Source of the DNA: a virus | Reading direction: 5' to 3' (one strand) | Virus record (IMG/VR): IMGVR_UViG_3300043358_000013 | Coordinates: 1 to 41,891 of that record | DNA length: 41,891 bases | Part shown: piece by piece, positions 14,691 through 23,407 of the stretch | How positions within the stretch are numbered: position 1 is the stretch's first letter | Layout of the letters: each line of letters begins with the position of its first letter | The notes under the pieces: model-generated | Databases searched by the model: none | What the model saw: only the letters and a program-made list of their open reading frames with translations | Told to the model about the DNA's origin: nothing | Position numbers and translations under genes: made by a program

Positions 14691-16166
14691 ATGGCGTTCG
14701 TATGGTCGGATGGGTTCGATTGCTACGCGACCGGCGCCGATGCCACAACCGGCTATTGGGATACCACTGTCGCAAGCTCACTCAATCTCGTGGCGGGGCG
14801 GTTCGCTGGCAGTCAGGCGTTTTCATGGAACGGCACCGCCAGTCAGACTTTGGCTAAGACAAGCAGCGTCAATGACGCGGTGCATCATATCAATGTGGCG
14901 TTCCGCCAGACGTTTGCTATCAGCGGTTCGAGCCTCGGCTTGTATTTACAGCTACTCGATGGAGCCACCGCGCAATGCTCGATTGTGTTCCGCTCCGATG
15001 GGGCGATCTTATTGACGGCTGGTGCCGCAAACGGGACCGTGCTGGCGACATATACCGGCGCGTTTCCAGTGGTGAATACGTGGTATTCGTTCGAGATTGA
15101 GGTCGTCATCAGCAACACCGCTGGATGGATGAAGGTCCGCAAGAACGGCAACACGACCGAAGATTTCACGTCATCGCTTACGTTGGATACGCAAGCCTCT
15201 GCCAACGCATATGCGAACAAATTGCAGATCGCACAGCAGATAGCAGTGTCAACGCAGAACCTGGACGACCTCTACTGGCGCAGCGACGCATCCAGTGTGC
15301 CGTGGCTTGGCGATATGAAATGCATCACGCGGTATCCTGCGAGCGATGCGAGCGTGCAGTTCTCGCGAGCGCCTACGACAGTTGTGATGACGCCATATGC
15401 GTCTTTCACCACAGCGACGGTGACGGCTGGGAATGCTCGCTACACACCATTCACTGCAAGCCGTGATGGCATGATCGGTGCCGCCACGGTGTCACTGGTT
15501 GCTGGATACACTGGCAACCTGAAATGCTCCATCTTCGCATCATCCGGCACCGCGCCAACTGCTGTGTTGGGGTCCGCTGCCGTGGTGGTGAACCCTGCCA
15601 CTGGTGCCAATACGCTGACATTCAGCACGCCAGTAGCAGTAGTCATGGGCGTGCAATACTGGATCGGTTTTGTCAGTGACACGACATCTGGCACATGGAG
15701 CATAGCGAGCGCAGCCGCTGGTATGCAGAGCACAACCTCTTACGCCAGTTTCCCTTTCGCGTCGCCAGTTGCCACCAGCACCCAGGCGACAATCTGCTCC
15801 CTGATAATCTCACCGACGAATGCGGCTCTGGTCGCTGAAGCACAGCAAGACGGAACTGCCACATACGTCTATGACAGCGTGCCAGGACATGCGGACTTCT
15901 ACGGCATCAACAGCATCGCGAGCACACCGCTCACCACCTTCGCCGTCACCACGCGCGCCTACGCGATCAAGAGCGACGCCGGCACGCGCACGATGGCGGT
16001 GCAACTGAAGAGCGGTGCATCCACGGTGGCGTCACCGACCGTTGTGCTCACACCGTCCAATTGGCAGTGGGCGTGGCGGCATGACACGACCGATCCGGCA
16101 ACTGGTGCTGCATGGACTGCTGCGGCGGTCAACGTGGCGACTATCGGACCCTTAGTGGTCGCCTGA
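14691..16166 (+). CDS. Fibre/appendage protein with lectin-like domains
   Basis: A 491-aa protein beginning MAFVWSDGFDCYATGADATT. The first 200 residues look like a concanavalin A/LamG-type jelly roll (GRFAGSQAFSWNG, FEIEVVISNTAGWMKVRKNG, LDDLYWRSD). The C-terminal half contains a second beta domain (YWIGFVSDTTSGTWSIASAA). Such domains usually bind glycans on the host surface. Starts three bases after the previous stop, ends two bases before the next start. Confidence 0.72.
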   Translation: MAFVWSDGFDCYATGADATTGYWDTTVASSLNLVAGRFAGSQAFSWNGTASQTLAKTSSVNDAVHHINVAFRQTFAISGSSLGLYLQLLDGATAQCSIVFRSDGAILLTAGAANGTVLATYTGAFPVVNTWYSFEIEVVISNTAGWMKVRKNGNTTEDFTSSLTLDTQASANAYANKLQIAQQIAVSTQNLDDLYWRSDASSVPWLGDMKCITRYPASDASVQFSRAPTTVVMTPYASFTTATVTAGNARYTPFTASRDGMIGAATVSLVAGYTGNLKCSIFASSGTAPTAVLGSAAVVVNPATGANTLTFSTPVAVVMGVQYWIGFVSDTTSGTWSIASAAAGMQSTTSYASFPFASPVATSTQATICSLIISPTNAALVAEAQQDGTATYVYDSVPGHADFYGINSIASTPLTTFAVTTRAYAIKSDAGTRTMAVQLKSGASTVASPTVVLTPSNWQWAWRHDTTDPATGAAWTAAAVNVATIGPLVVA

Positions 16167-16167
16167 T

Positions 16168-16968
16168 ATGGCAAACACTGCATGGTCAGCTACCGACAAA
16201 TCAGCCAACATCACGCTGACTGGCAGCAATCTGATTGCCACGTCCACGTCAGTATCGCGTGGGATCGTGCGCGCAGCAGACTGTCAGGTCGCGGGCAAGT
16301 TCTACTTTGAATACACCTGCAATGTGATAGCAGGCGCGAATACGTCCCTCGGCATTGCAACCAGCCTGATGACATCAGCAGGTGCGCTTTCTGATCTCAA
16401 TGCTTGCCAGATCAATAAGACATCGGGACAGGTGTGGGCCAACGGCGTGAACGCCTTCACGTTCGGCACATCCCTGGCCAATGGCAATGTCGTGTGCATT
16501 GCGCTCGATTGCACTGCGCGCTTGATCTGGTTTCGCATTGGCGCAGCAGGAAACTGGAACAATAACGCGACATACAATCCGGCAACGGGTGTTGGCGGTG
16601 TCGCCATATTCAACTTCGGCGCGGCACTTCAGGCGTTCCCGTTTGCAGGATTGCAGGCGACATCCGATCAGATCACAGCCAACTTCGGTGACACCGCGTT
16701 CGTCGGTGCAGTGCCAAGCGGCTACACATCCGGCTTCACCGCAGGCGCATCTGTTCCCACCAACGCACTCGCATCGCAGGCCGTCGCCGAGCATTGGCTG
16801 ACCACCAGTCCGCAGGCCCAGGTCACCCAGGTTGTGGCCGAGCACTGGGCCAGCGTCGCGTCCGGCAACCTCCAGGCCGTCGTCACACAGGTGATGCTGG
16901 AGCATTGGGCGTCCGTCGCCGTGGTGGTCCCGGCGGCTGGCGGGCCTATGGTCACCATGATCCACTGA
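16168..16968 (+). CDS. SPRY-like domain appendage protein
   Basis: A 266-aa protein. Residues 1-195 have the SPRY-type order: GKFYFEYTCNVIAGANTSLG, then SGQVWANGVNAF, then GNVVCIALDCTARLIWFRIG, then FPFAGLQATSDQITANFGDT. The tail contains three repeats of the type QxVxEHWxxxS (AVAEHWLTTS, VVAEHWASVA, VMLEHWASVA), a pattern often seen at the ends of phage structural proteins. Likely a surface-exposed virion protein. The next gene start (16980) is interrupted by the second HNH cassette. Confidence 0.75.
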   Translation: MANTAWSATDKSANITLTGSNLIATSTSVSRGIVRAADCQVAGKFYFEYTCNVIAGANTSLGIATSLMTSAGALSDLNACQINKTSGQVWANGVNAFTFGTSLANGNVVCIALDCTARLIWFRIGAAGNWNNNATYNPATGVGGVAIFNFGAALQAFPFAGLQATSDQITANFGDTAFVGAVPSGYTSGFTAGASVPTNALASQAVAEHWLTTSPQAQVTQVVAEHWASVASGNLQAVVTQVMLEHWASVAVVVPAAGGPMVTMIH

Positions 16969-16979
16969 GGAGACAGACC

Positions 16980-17917
16980 ATGGGAATCCTAACCATGTTC
17001 CACGAACTCCCCATGCAGCCGCTCTGCAGCGGCCTGTCGTGCGATCACAGCTTCGCCGAGAGTGCGATAACTACCGATCCAATAGCGTTTTCCATTCGCC
17101 GCAATGTTCACACAGAACTGCGTGCAGTTGCCGCGCTGCCGATAGTCAATGCCTTTGACCCCAGAGGATGTGCTGCGCGTTGTGCCTCTACGGTTCTGCG
17201 CGCTTTGGTAGATGTTGACCGCCCGCAGATTAGCGATCCGATTGTTTTGGGTGTCTCTGTCGATGTGGTCGATCATCTTGGGAACCGGCTTTCCATAGAC
17301 CATCGCCCAAGCGACGCGATGTGCCTTATAGAAAATCCCAGAGAAGCGGAGATTCCAGTAGTTGCTGCGATCTCTAGTGGGGCTTCCTGCGATCTTCCCG
17401 GCCCAAATGTTGTTCCACCGTGTATGGGTCCGTTGGTCCGGAAAGTGATGGCGAGGCCTTGTGCGCCATGTGAAGATACCGGTGTCCGGGTTGTAATCCA
17501 CGCACTCGCGAATGAACGCGACTTCGGGCAACTTCTTGACAGCCATGACGATCCTCCGGTGGGTCGTGTGGTTAGAGGCGACGCCGGTGCTTCCAACACC
17601 GCGTCGCTTCGTTTGTAGCACAGGAGGCGAAAATTACAGTACTTGCTGGGACGATTCGCGCATCATCCACCGGCAACCCAGACTGGAAGGCGTGCGACGG
17701 CAGCACGGTCTACGTCGCCGAGAACAAGGTCAGCGGCGTCACTGTGCTGCCGCGCGCCGCTCCAGCGCCAGGGTTTGGTGACCACCGCGACTGGCGGCGC
17801 CGCGTCGGCACCAAATATGGCTGGACCGGCCTCGGGCCGAATGGCTTTCGCTTCCGCCTGCCGGTCGCTGGGGACGGGAATTATGTGAAGACGAATGATG
17901 ATACAGCGGACACTTGA
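16980..17917 (+). pseudogene. Small virion gene split near its 5' end by an HNH cassette
   Basis: A ribosome site (GGAG) and ATG 16980 begin MGI, then the antisense HNH cassette intervenes. The rest of the gene resumes at about 17636 with TVLAGTIRASSTGNPDWKAC and runs in frame to TGA 17917, giving a coherent acidic/aromatic protein of about 93 residues (VYVAENKVSGVTVLPRAAPA, FGDHRDWRRRVGTKYGWTG, end [12 protein letters not shown]). No ATG, GTG or TTG lies in frame at the resumed 5' end. An AGGAGG stands at 17622-17627 ahead of an ATT codon (17633) that could start weak translation. So the gene is either broken or rescued by a non-standard start. Confidence 0.6.
16989..17546 (-). CDS. HNH-AP2 endonuclease, antisense in late operon (cassette 2)
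   Basis: A 185-aa protein. ATG 17546 is chosen because GGAGG precedes it and MAVKKLPEVAFIRECVDYNP aligns with the start of cassette 1. The HNH core is KMIDHIDRDTQNNRIANLRA. A C-terminal AP2-type domain follows (SGVKGIDYRQRGNCTQFCVN, NIAANGKRYWIGSYRTLGEA, end AAERLHGEF). It should cut an empty copy of the site it occupies, as HNH-AP2 homing enzymes do. Its upstream leader has a strong hairpin (GCGACGC...GCGTCGC). The paralogue at 9072-9617 shares the layout throughout. Confidence 0.92.
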   Translation of the reverse strand: MAVKKLPEVAFIRECVDYNPDTGIFTWRTRPRHHFPDQRTHTRWNNIWAGKIAGSPTRDRSNYWNLRFSGIFYKAHRVAWAMVYGKPVPKMIDHIDRDTQNNRIANLRAVNIYQSAQNRRGTTRSTSSGVKGIDYRQRGNCTQFCVNIAANGKRYWIGSYRTLGEAVIARQAAAERLHGEFVEHG

Positions 17918-17919
17918 TC

Positions 17920-18591
17920 ATGCCTGATTGGCAGTCTCTCACTATCCCAGAACCTAACAGCGGGTGCCTGCTGTGGGAGGGTTCTGTCACGCGTGGCTAT
18001 CCCCGTCTCGGCAATGCCCAGGTGCGGCATCTCGTGTGGGAAGCGACGAATGGGCCACTGCCTGACGGTATGATTATCAGCCCACAGTGTGACAATCGAT
18101 TCTGTGTCAGTGCTGATCATCTGTTCTCGCGGCTGAAGAGGACGACCAGCGACAACTGGCAGGACCACGCCATCCCCGAGCCGATGAGCGGATGCTGGCT
18201 GTGGGAAGGCATGATCGACGGTCGCGGCTACGGCAAGTATGTTGTGGCCGATAGGCACCGGCAGGCCCACCGGGTGGCGTGGGAGGCAACTAATGGCCCA
18301 GTGCCGGCGGGGCTTGTCGTCTGTCATCACTGCGACAACCGGCTGTGTGTGAACCCTGATCATCTGTTCGCCGGCACGCAGGCTGAGAACAATCTGGATC
18401 GCGATCGGAAGGGGCGAAACGGACAACTCAACAAGACGCACTGTCGGCGCGGTCACGCATACACGCCAGAGAACACATATCTGCAGCATAGGGCGGGCGG
18501 GATCAGTCGGTCGTGCAAGCAATGCACGCTGGATAGCAATGCCAAGATCAAAGCGCGTCAGCAGGCAGAAAGGGTAAGCCGCAATGCCTGA
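17920..18591 (+). CDS. Tandem HNH_3 protein with one inactivated domain
   Basis: A 223-aa protein; ATG 17920 is preferred, with TTG 17914 possible. It contains two HNH_3 modules in tandem. Module 1 (about residues 8-70) has [12 protein letters not shown] and [15 protein letters not shown]. Module 2 (about 84-160) has [12 protein letters not shown] and [15 protein letters not shown]. Module 1 has lost the HH pair (PQ) and the Asn (Ser), so it is probably catalytically dead; module 2 has the full HH/N/H set. A C-terminal Cys/His-rich finger follows ([15 protein letters not shown] and SCKQC). Overlaps the collar gene by eight bases. Likely a homing enzyme whose dead copy may bind DNA. Confidence 0.88.
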   Translation: MPDWQSLTIPEPNSGCLLWEGSVTRGYPRLGNAQVRHLVWEATNGPLPDGMIISPQCDNRFCVSADHLFSRLKRTTSDNWQDHAIPEPMSGCWLWEGMIDGRGYGKYVVADRHRQAHRVAWEATNGPVPAGLVVCHHCDNRLCVNPDHLFAGTQAENNLDRDRKGRNGQLNKTHCRRGHAYTPENTYLQHRAGGISRSCKQCTLDSNAKIKARQQAERVSRNA

Positions 18592-19582
18592 TACCTACAC
18601 CGAGAACCTGCAATTGGTCTTGCCGGAGGTGGGAGCCTCGCGCGACTCGTGGGGCGCTAAATTGTCCAGCAATTTCAGTGTGTTGGACGAGTTCGTATCC
18701 ATGTCCATGCCGCTCGGCTCGCTGCTCGACTATGCCGGGCCAACCCCACCGCCCGGCTGGCTGATCGCGGACGGGCGCGCCGTATCCAGAACCACGTACA
18801 GCGAGCTGTTCCAGGTTCTGGCCACCTACTGGGGGCCGGGCGACGGCTCGACCACGTTCAACCTGCCCAATTTCGGCGGGCGCGTGTCGGTCGGTGCCGG
18901 GGCCCTCACGGACGAGAACGGCACGCCCGGCAATTATATCTTTTCCTCGCGCCTTGGCGTGCAGTTGCGCCAGGTCGTGCAGGCCAACCTGCCGTCGATC
19001 AATCTGACGGCGACAAGCGCCGGAAGCCATAGCCATGCGGGCGCCACCGCGGCGGGCGGCACGCATAACCACATCACCGACACGCAGGGCGTCCACTGGC
19101 ACGGTGGCGGCGCTACGGGTGCAGGCGGCAGCCACCAGCACGGCGGCGGGACTGATCTGCAGGGTAACCACAACCACACGGTCGGCCTGTGGAACCTCGG
19201 CACAGGCGCGGCGGGCGGTAGTATCGGTGTGGTGTCGGACATATTCGGCGGCGCGTCATACACCACCAGCGTCAATGGCGCGCACACGCACGCGATTATC
19301 ACCGACATAGCGTCGGCTCACACGCACAGCATCGCCACGGATGGCGGACACGCGCATACCACCACTACGATCGGCGACCACGCGCACGCCATCGGTGCCG
19401 ATGGCAACCACACGCACACTGTCGCGCTGGGTGGCGGCAATCAGGGGCTGGACATCCGGCAGCCGCTCGCGGTCGTCACCAAGATCATCTATGCCGGTGG
19501 CCAGGCTGCCGCAGCCGCCACGACCACTGCAGTGCCGCTGGTGCGCCGGCTGATGTCGGCACCCATGAGAGGCACCCACTAG
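18584..19582 (+). CDS. Tail collar fibre protein with His-rich receptor tip
   Basis: A 332-aa protein. N-terminus [34 protein letters not shown] is a fibre mounting segment. Residues about 45-105 are the Phage Tail Collar domain ([33 protein letters not shown]). Residues 140-290 are crowded with HxH motifs (HSH, HNH, HWH, HTH, HAH) separated by Gly/Ala-rich turns. In short tail fibres such as T4 gp12, such motifs bind metal ions along a trimeric needle. End [15 protein letters not shown]. Likely the receptor-binding fibre. Confidence 0.85.
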   Translation: MPDTYTENLQLVLPEVGASRDSWGAKLSSNFSVLDEFVSMSMPLGSLLDYAGPTPPPGWLIADGRAVSRTTYSELFQVLATYWGPGDGSTTFNLPNFGGRVSVGAGALTDENGTPGNYIFSSRLGVQLRQVVQANLPSINLTATSAGSHSHAGATAAGGTHNHITDTQGVHWHGGGATGAGGSHQHGGGTDLQGNHNHTVGLWNLGTGAAGGSIGVVSDIFGGASYTTSVNGAHTHAIITDIASAHTHSIATDGGHAHTTTTIGDHAHAIGADGNHTHTVALGGGNQGLDIRQPLAVVTKIIYAGGQAAAAATTTAVPLVRRLMSAPMRGTH

Positions 19583-21120
19583 TGCCACGCCTCACCCAGG
19601 CCCCGCCGCCGGGCGTCGTGCGCAACGCCACCCCGGAAGCCACTTCCGGAAGGTGGTGGGATGCCAACAACATCCGATTCCGCGGAGGGCAGATCCAGCC
19701 GATCGGCGGCAACGTGAATATCATCGGCACCGGCATCGAGGGGCCGATACGCGACCTGCTGACGTGGCACGACAATGCCGGCGTCAGGTGGGCAGCGTTC
19801 GGCGGCGACACCGGCCTTTATGCGTTCCGGTTTGATACCGATCAGATATACATCCTCACCCCTGCCGGTGTCGGGCCGCTCGATCCGCCGGGCGCGCTGA
19901 ACGGCTACGGGTTGGGCGATTACGGCGAGGATGCCTACGGCACCGCACGCGACCCGGACGATGTCGGCCCGCAGGACATATCGGCCACGATGGGCGATCG
20001 CTGGAGCATGGATACGTTCGGCGAGCGCCTGCTGGTCGTGCCAACCCAGGACGGCCACCTATTTGAGTGGTCACCCAGCACGCCCCTCACGCGCGCGACG
20101 CTCGTGCCTAATGCGCCGGATCAGAACAGGGGCGTGATCGTCACCGACCAGCGCCACGTGGTGCTTTACGGGGCCGGCGGCGACCCCAGGCGCATCGCCT
20201 GGAGCGACCAGGAGGACTACACGGTCTGGGCGCCAACCGCGGTCAACATGGCGGGCGACAAGCTGCTCGCGACGCAGAGCTACGCCATGACCGCGATTAA
20301 GATCGCCGACAGCATCCTGCTGTTCACCGGCAACGACGTTCACAAGATGACCTACGTGGGGCCGCCCTACGCGTACGGAATTGTCGAGATAGCATCTGGC
20401 TGCGGGCCGATCTCGCCGCGCTCTGTGGTGCGGATTGGCGCCAATGTCGCATGGCCTGGCCTGCAGACCTTCTGGGGCTATTCCGGCGCCGTGCAGCCCC
20501 TGAAGTGTGACGTCGATGACTGGTTCTTTAGCCTCGTGAACCGGCAGATGGTGGGGCGCGTCTTTGGTAGTCCCAACCCGGCATTCTCGGAACTCTGGTG
20601 GGACTGGCCGGATGAGGGCTCGAACGAGTGCAATCGTTACATCGCGGTGAACTATGCCGATCCAAACCGGCCATGGACGATCGGAGTGCGGGAACGCACG
20701 GCGGCTGATGGCACCGGAGTGATGGACAACCCGATCCTTGCCGGCCCCATAACCCCTACGGCTGGGGCGCTGTTTTTGCATGAATACAGCTACCTGGATG
20801 ACGGTCTACCACGCGCCCCGACAGGTGCAGTTTACGCTGAGTCTGGCAACATCGTGCTCGCAGAAGGAGATCACCGTTTTCACGTCAGACAAGTGGTTAT
20901 GGATGATGTGACGCCCAGCGGCCTTGGCGTTCGATTCCTGACCCGTGAGCAGCCAAACGGTCCTGAGCACGACACGGGACTCTATACTGTGGTTCATGAT
21001 GGGTTAATGGATGTCCGGTTTAGTGGTCGACACATCCGTATGCGGATAGAGGCGCTGGCGGACGAACCGTTCGCGGTCGGTCGGCCTCGGCTCAGTATCA
21101 GGAAGGGAGGGCGTCGATGA
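19582..21120 (+). CDS. P22 gp10-like tail/stabilisation protein
   Basis: A 512-aa protein from GTG 19582, overlapping the previous TAG. The sequence PEATSGRWWDANNIRFRGGQ, IQPIGG, RDLLTWHDNAGVRWAAFGGD, VILLYGAGGDPRRIAWSDQE-like segments and GCGPISPRSVVRIGANVAWP follow a beta-propeller-like pattern seen in the head-completion/hub proteins of P22-type phages (gp10 family) that plug the neck after packaging. Length is close to P22 gp10. Stop overlaps the next ATG. Family assignment is by pattern. Confidence 0.68.
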   Translation: MPRLTQAPPPGVVRNATPEATSGRWWDANNIRFRGGQIQPIGGNVNIIGTGIEGPIRDLLTWHDNAGVRWAAFGGDTGLYAFRFDTDQIYILTPAGVGPLDPPGALNGYGLGDYGEDAYGTARDPDDVGPQDISATMGDRWSMDTFGERLLVVPTQDGHLFEWSPSTPLTRATLVPNAPDQNRGVIVTDQRHVVLYGAGGDPRRIAWSDQEDYTVWAPTAVNMAGDKLLATQSYAMTAIKIADSILLFTGNDVHKMTYVGPPYAYGIVEIASGCGPISPRSVVRIGANVAWPGLQTFWGYSGAVQPLKCDVDDWFFSLVNRQMVGRVFGSPNPAFSELWWDWPDEGSNECNRYIAVNYADPNRPWTIGVRERTAADGTGVMDNPILAGPITPTAGALFLHEYSYLDDGLPRAPTGAVYAESGNIVLAEGDHRFHVRQVVMDDVTPSGLGVRFLTREQPNGPEHDTGLYTVVHDGLMDVRFSGRHIRMRIEALADEPFAVGRPRLSIRKGGRR

Positions 21121-21341
21121 CTGTTCGCCCGCTCAGCCGACCGCCCGCGCCGTTCCAGGCGCCGACTTCCGGCAGCATCGACGAGCGGTTGGCGATCATC
21201 GCCGCCGAGATCAACCGCAAGGCCAACGCCGGACTGGCGGGTCCTGCGTACCATTTCGTCGGGCTGATCTCGCCTGACGGCACGTCGTGGCGCGTGTCGA
21301 TCACCGATGCCGGGACGATTGTCACAGAGGCGACTCCGTGA
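21117..21341 (+). CDS. Small virion-associated hypothetical protein
   Basis: A 74-aa protein with ATGA overlap upstream and GTGA overlap downstream. N-terminal Pro-rich part, then IDERLAIIAAEINRKANAGL, then YHFVGLISPDGTSWRVSITD with a beta-rich end. Tightly coupled to the tail genes on both sides. Function unknown. Confidence 0.7.
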   Translation: MTVRPLSRPPAPFQAPTSGSIDERLAIIAAEINRKANAGLAGPAYHFVGLISPDGTSWRVSITDAGTIVTEATP

Positions 21342-21709
21342 CCAACGAACAGAAGGTCCGGCGGTTCGAGAAGGCGCTGGCGCAGGCCGGCAACACCCAC
21401 ACCATCGCCGACGTCATGCAGCGGATCGAGCAGAACCGCGCCTGTTGCTGGACCAACGGCGATTCGGTCGTGGTCACCGAGGTGCTGGTGTATCCGAGAC
21501 TCCGCGCAGTGAACTACTGGCTAGGGTCTGGGAATCTGCAGGAGTGTGCGGCGTTGCAACCGGATATCGACGCCTGGGCCCGCACCGAAGGCTGTACGGT
21601 TGCCACGGCTACGGGCCGCATGGGTTGGTTGCGCGTGATCAAGACACCGCTCGGCGACGAGTGGCGCCCAGCCGGCATTAAATACGTCAAGCAGCTCAGT
21701 CATGACTGA
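21338..21709 (+). CDS. Conserved phage protein with acyltransferase-like pattern
   Basis: A 123-aa protein from GTG 21338, which overlaps the previous TGA. Sequence includes THTIADVMQRIEQNRACCWT, NGDSVVVTEVLVYPRLRAVN, and WARTEGCTVATATGRMGWLR with a basic end. A short protein of this pattern (helix, central beta strands, ARxxGC..GRxGW) recurs in podoviruses near the internal virion genes and looks like a shrunken GNAT fold. Enzyme activity is not implied. Its last codons lie in a 20-bp palindrome shared with the antisense HNH-like gene, so both proteins end LSHD. Confidence 0.7.
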   Translation: MTNEQKVRRFEKALAQAGNTHTIADVMQRIEQNRACCWTNGDSVVVTEVLVYPRLRAVNYWLGSGNLQECAALQPDIDAWARTEGCTVATATGRMGWLRVIKTPLGDEWRPAGIKYVKQLSHD

Positions 21710-21712
21710 GCT
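21693..21712. repeat. Perfect 20-bp palindrome holding two convergent stop codons
   Basis: AGCTCAGTCATGACTGAGCT is its own reverse complement. The + gene stops at TGA 21707-21709 and the - gene stops at 21696-21698, so both read ...LSHD and stop inside the same palindrome. It may be a bidirectional terminator without U-tract, or the target site at which the endonuclease cassette was inserted. Confidence 0.9.
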
Positions 21713-22157
21713 TGCGACGATGGCGATGGCGATCGGGTTTAAGCTCCCAGGATTCAGCATGGTTGTCGCTGACCGTGGTGATGCGAACATTGCCAACCGC
21801 ATAAGGGCCTTTATCGCCAGTGCGAGCCATGACGTATTGACCTACGCAGTGGCCACGTTCGGCAAATTTGCCGCTCTCGCGCCAGATCGTACACCACTCG
21901 TCGAACGTCAGAAGAAACGGAACATCGCGCAGCTTGGCGTGATGCTTGTGCGTCGTATAGGCGTGCTTCTCAGGATTGGCTTCTCGCCACGCATGGATCT
22001 CTGCAAGGCGCCTTTCCCGATTGGCGGCATAGTGCGCCCGGCGCGTCTCGTTATTTCGGTTCCTGTTGTCTTTCGCCCATTGCGCGGCAGCCGCAATCTG
22101 CTTTTTGCGGTTCGCGGCATAGTATGCGCGGACCTCTTCGGGTGTCTTATATGGCAT
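21696..22157 (-). CDS. HNH-like endonuclease, antisense in late operon (cassette 3)
   Basis: A 153-aa basic protein. The N-terminal 75 residues are helical with repeated YAANR motifs (RAYYAANRKKQIAAAAQWAK, THYAANRERR-like). The C-terminal part FLLTFDEWCTIWRESGKF, RGHCVGQYVMARTGDKGPYA and VGNVRITTVSDNHAES matches the short GIDxKGPYxxGNVR type of phage HNH endonucleases. Weaker HNH signature than the others, so activity is uncertain. Like cassettes 1 and 2 it lies antisense between two late genes and has a 5' hairpin (CACCGA...TCGGTG) upstream. Confidence 0.72.
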   Translation of the reverse strand: MPYKTPEEVRAYYAANRKKQIAAAAQWAKDNRNRNNETRRAHYAANRERRLAEIHAWREANPEKHAYTTHKHHAKLRDVPFLLTFDEWCTIWRESGKFAERGHCVGQYVMARTGDKGPYAVGNVRITTVSDNHAESWELKPDRHRHRRKLSHD

Positions 22158-22261
22158 AGCCTGCGAACCTCTCAGCCAGGGTCGTGGGTCAGGGGCGGCA
22201 CCGACGCGTCAACATCGGTGTCGTCCCGTTTTTACCACGGTAACCGTGGAAGGATACAGCT
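22158..22261. promoter_or_regulatory. Leader between cassette 3 and ejection gene
   Basis: A 104-base gap. On the - strand it carries the HNH leader hairpin. On the + strand a 15-bp perfect palindrome CCACGGTAACCGTGG (22235-22249), preceded by GTTTTTA, stands directly before the ribosome site (AAGGA) of the next gene. Read leftwards, the palindrome is followed by TAAAAACGGG, so it is not a terminator in that direction. Possible operator or translational hairpin. Confidence 0.45.
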
Positions 22262-23407
22262 ATGAGCAGCGGCGGTGGTGGTACCTCAAGCAACACTGTC
22301 CAAAATAGCGCGGCCTATATCCCACCATGGCTGGAACAGGCCAGTGCTGGTGCGGTGCAACGCGCTGATGCGCTGAGTCAGCAGGGCTACACCCCGTACG
22401 GTGGTCAGACCGTTGCCGGCATCGATCCGGCGCAACAGTTGGCCTACCAGCGGACCGTCGCCATGCAGGGCCTCGGGACCGACCTCGCCTCCAATGGCAT
22501 CGAGGCCCAGGCGGCTATTGCTCGACAGGCGGCGCCGATCACGGCGGGCGGCATCCAGGGCAACACCGACCAGTTGCAGCAGGGGTTCAACAGCCAGGTT
22601 TACGGGCCGTCGCAGGGCCTGCTGGGCAACTACACGAGCCAGGGCCCGGCGACCGCGCAGGGCGTTGCGGCTGGTGCCAACCAACTGATGTCGCCCTACA
22701 CCAACGCGGTGATCGACCCCGCGAATCAACTGATGCAGCAGCAACTGCGGTCCAACCTCAACACGATCGGCGCCGGGGCGAACCAGGCGGGGGCGTTCGG
22801 TGGCAGCAGACAGGGCGTCCAAGAGGGCATCGCGCAATCACAGGCGGCGCTGGGGTCGGAGAAGTACCTGGGCGACCTGCTGAACAACCAGTGGAATCAG
22901 GCCACCGGCATCAGCCGCGACGTAGCACTGCAGGCTGGACAGCAGGGCCTCACCTCCAATACCGCGTTAGCGAACCTGCTGCAGGGCGGCTACGGGCAGA
23001 ATCAGAAGATGGGCGCCGACATCATGTCGTCCAACCTGAGCCAGGGTCTGGGGGCGGCGCAGAACCTGCCGCAGTCGCTGACCTCGCTGCAGAACATGAT
23101 GCTGGGCCAGAGCAATGCGCTGAATCAGGCGGGCACGCTGCAGCAGCAGTATCAGCAGCAGTTGCTCAACGCGCAGCAGGGCGCCTTCGCGCAGCAGCAG
23201 GCGTTCCCGTATCAGCAACTGCAGACGCTGCTCGGTGCGGTGTCGGGCGTGCCCTACAGCACGAACAATTCGGGCTTCGCGCAGGAGATGAACCCGTACT
23301 ATTCCAACCCCTACGGGCAGGCGATCGGCGGCGTTGCGGCGCTCGGCGGACTGGCCGGCGGTGTCGGCAGTGTTCTCAACAGCTACGACAACCTGGGGAC
23401 CCCATAG
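22262..23407 (+). CDS. Internal virion (DNA-ejection) protein, Gln/Gly-rich
   Basis: A 381-aa protein, MSSGGGGTSSNTVQNSAAYI, PPWLEQASAGAVQRADALSQ, and a long Gln/Ala/Asn/Gly-rich body with GAGANQAGAFGGSRQGVQEG, QSQAALGSEKYLGDLL and VALQAGQQGLTSNTALANLL. The AGAFGGSR...E motif recurs in podoviral virion proteins encoded after the tail tube genes. By analogy with T7/P22 it may be carried inside the head and injected with DNA. Ends YSNPYGQAIGGVAALGGLAG, a glycine-zipper stretch that could insert in membranes. Confidence 0.72.
   Translation: MSSGGGGTSSNTVQNSAAYIPPWLEQASAGAVQRADALSQQGYTPYGGQTVAGIDPAQQLAYQRTVAMQGLGTDLASNGIEAQAAIARQAAPITAGGIQGNTDQLQQGFNSQVYGPSQGLLGNYTSQGPATAQGVAAGANQLMSPYTNAVIDPANQLMQQQLRSNLNTIGAGANQAGAFGGSRQGVQEGIAQSQAALGSEKYLGDLLNNQWNQATGISRDVALQAGQQGLTSNTALANLLQGGYGQNQKMGADIMSSNLSQGLGAAQNLPQSLTSLQNMMLGQSNALNQAGTLQQQYQQQLLNAQQGAFAQQQAFPYQQLQTLLGAVSGVPYSTNNSGFAQEMNPYYSNPYGQAIGGVAALGGLAGGVGSVLNSYDNLGTP

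Noticed and set aside
19024-19440. HxH repeats in the collar fibre as a possible DNA-level repeat array
   Set aside because: The DNA units are irregular in length; the pattern is explained by the protein's metal-binding motif.
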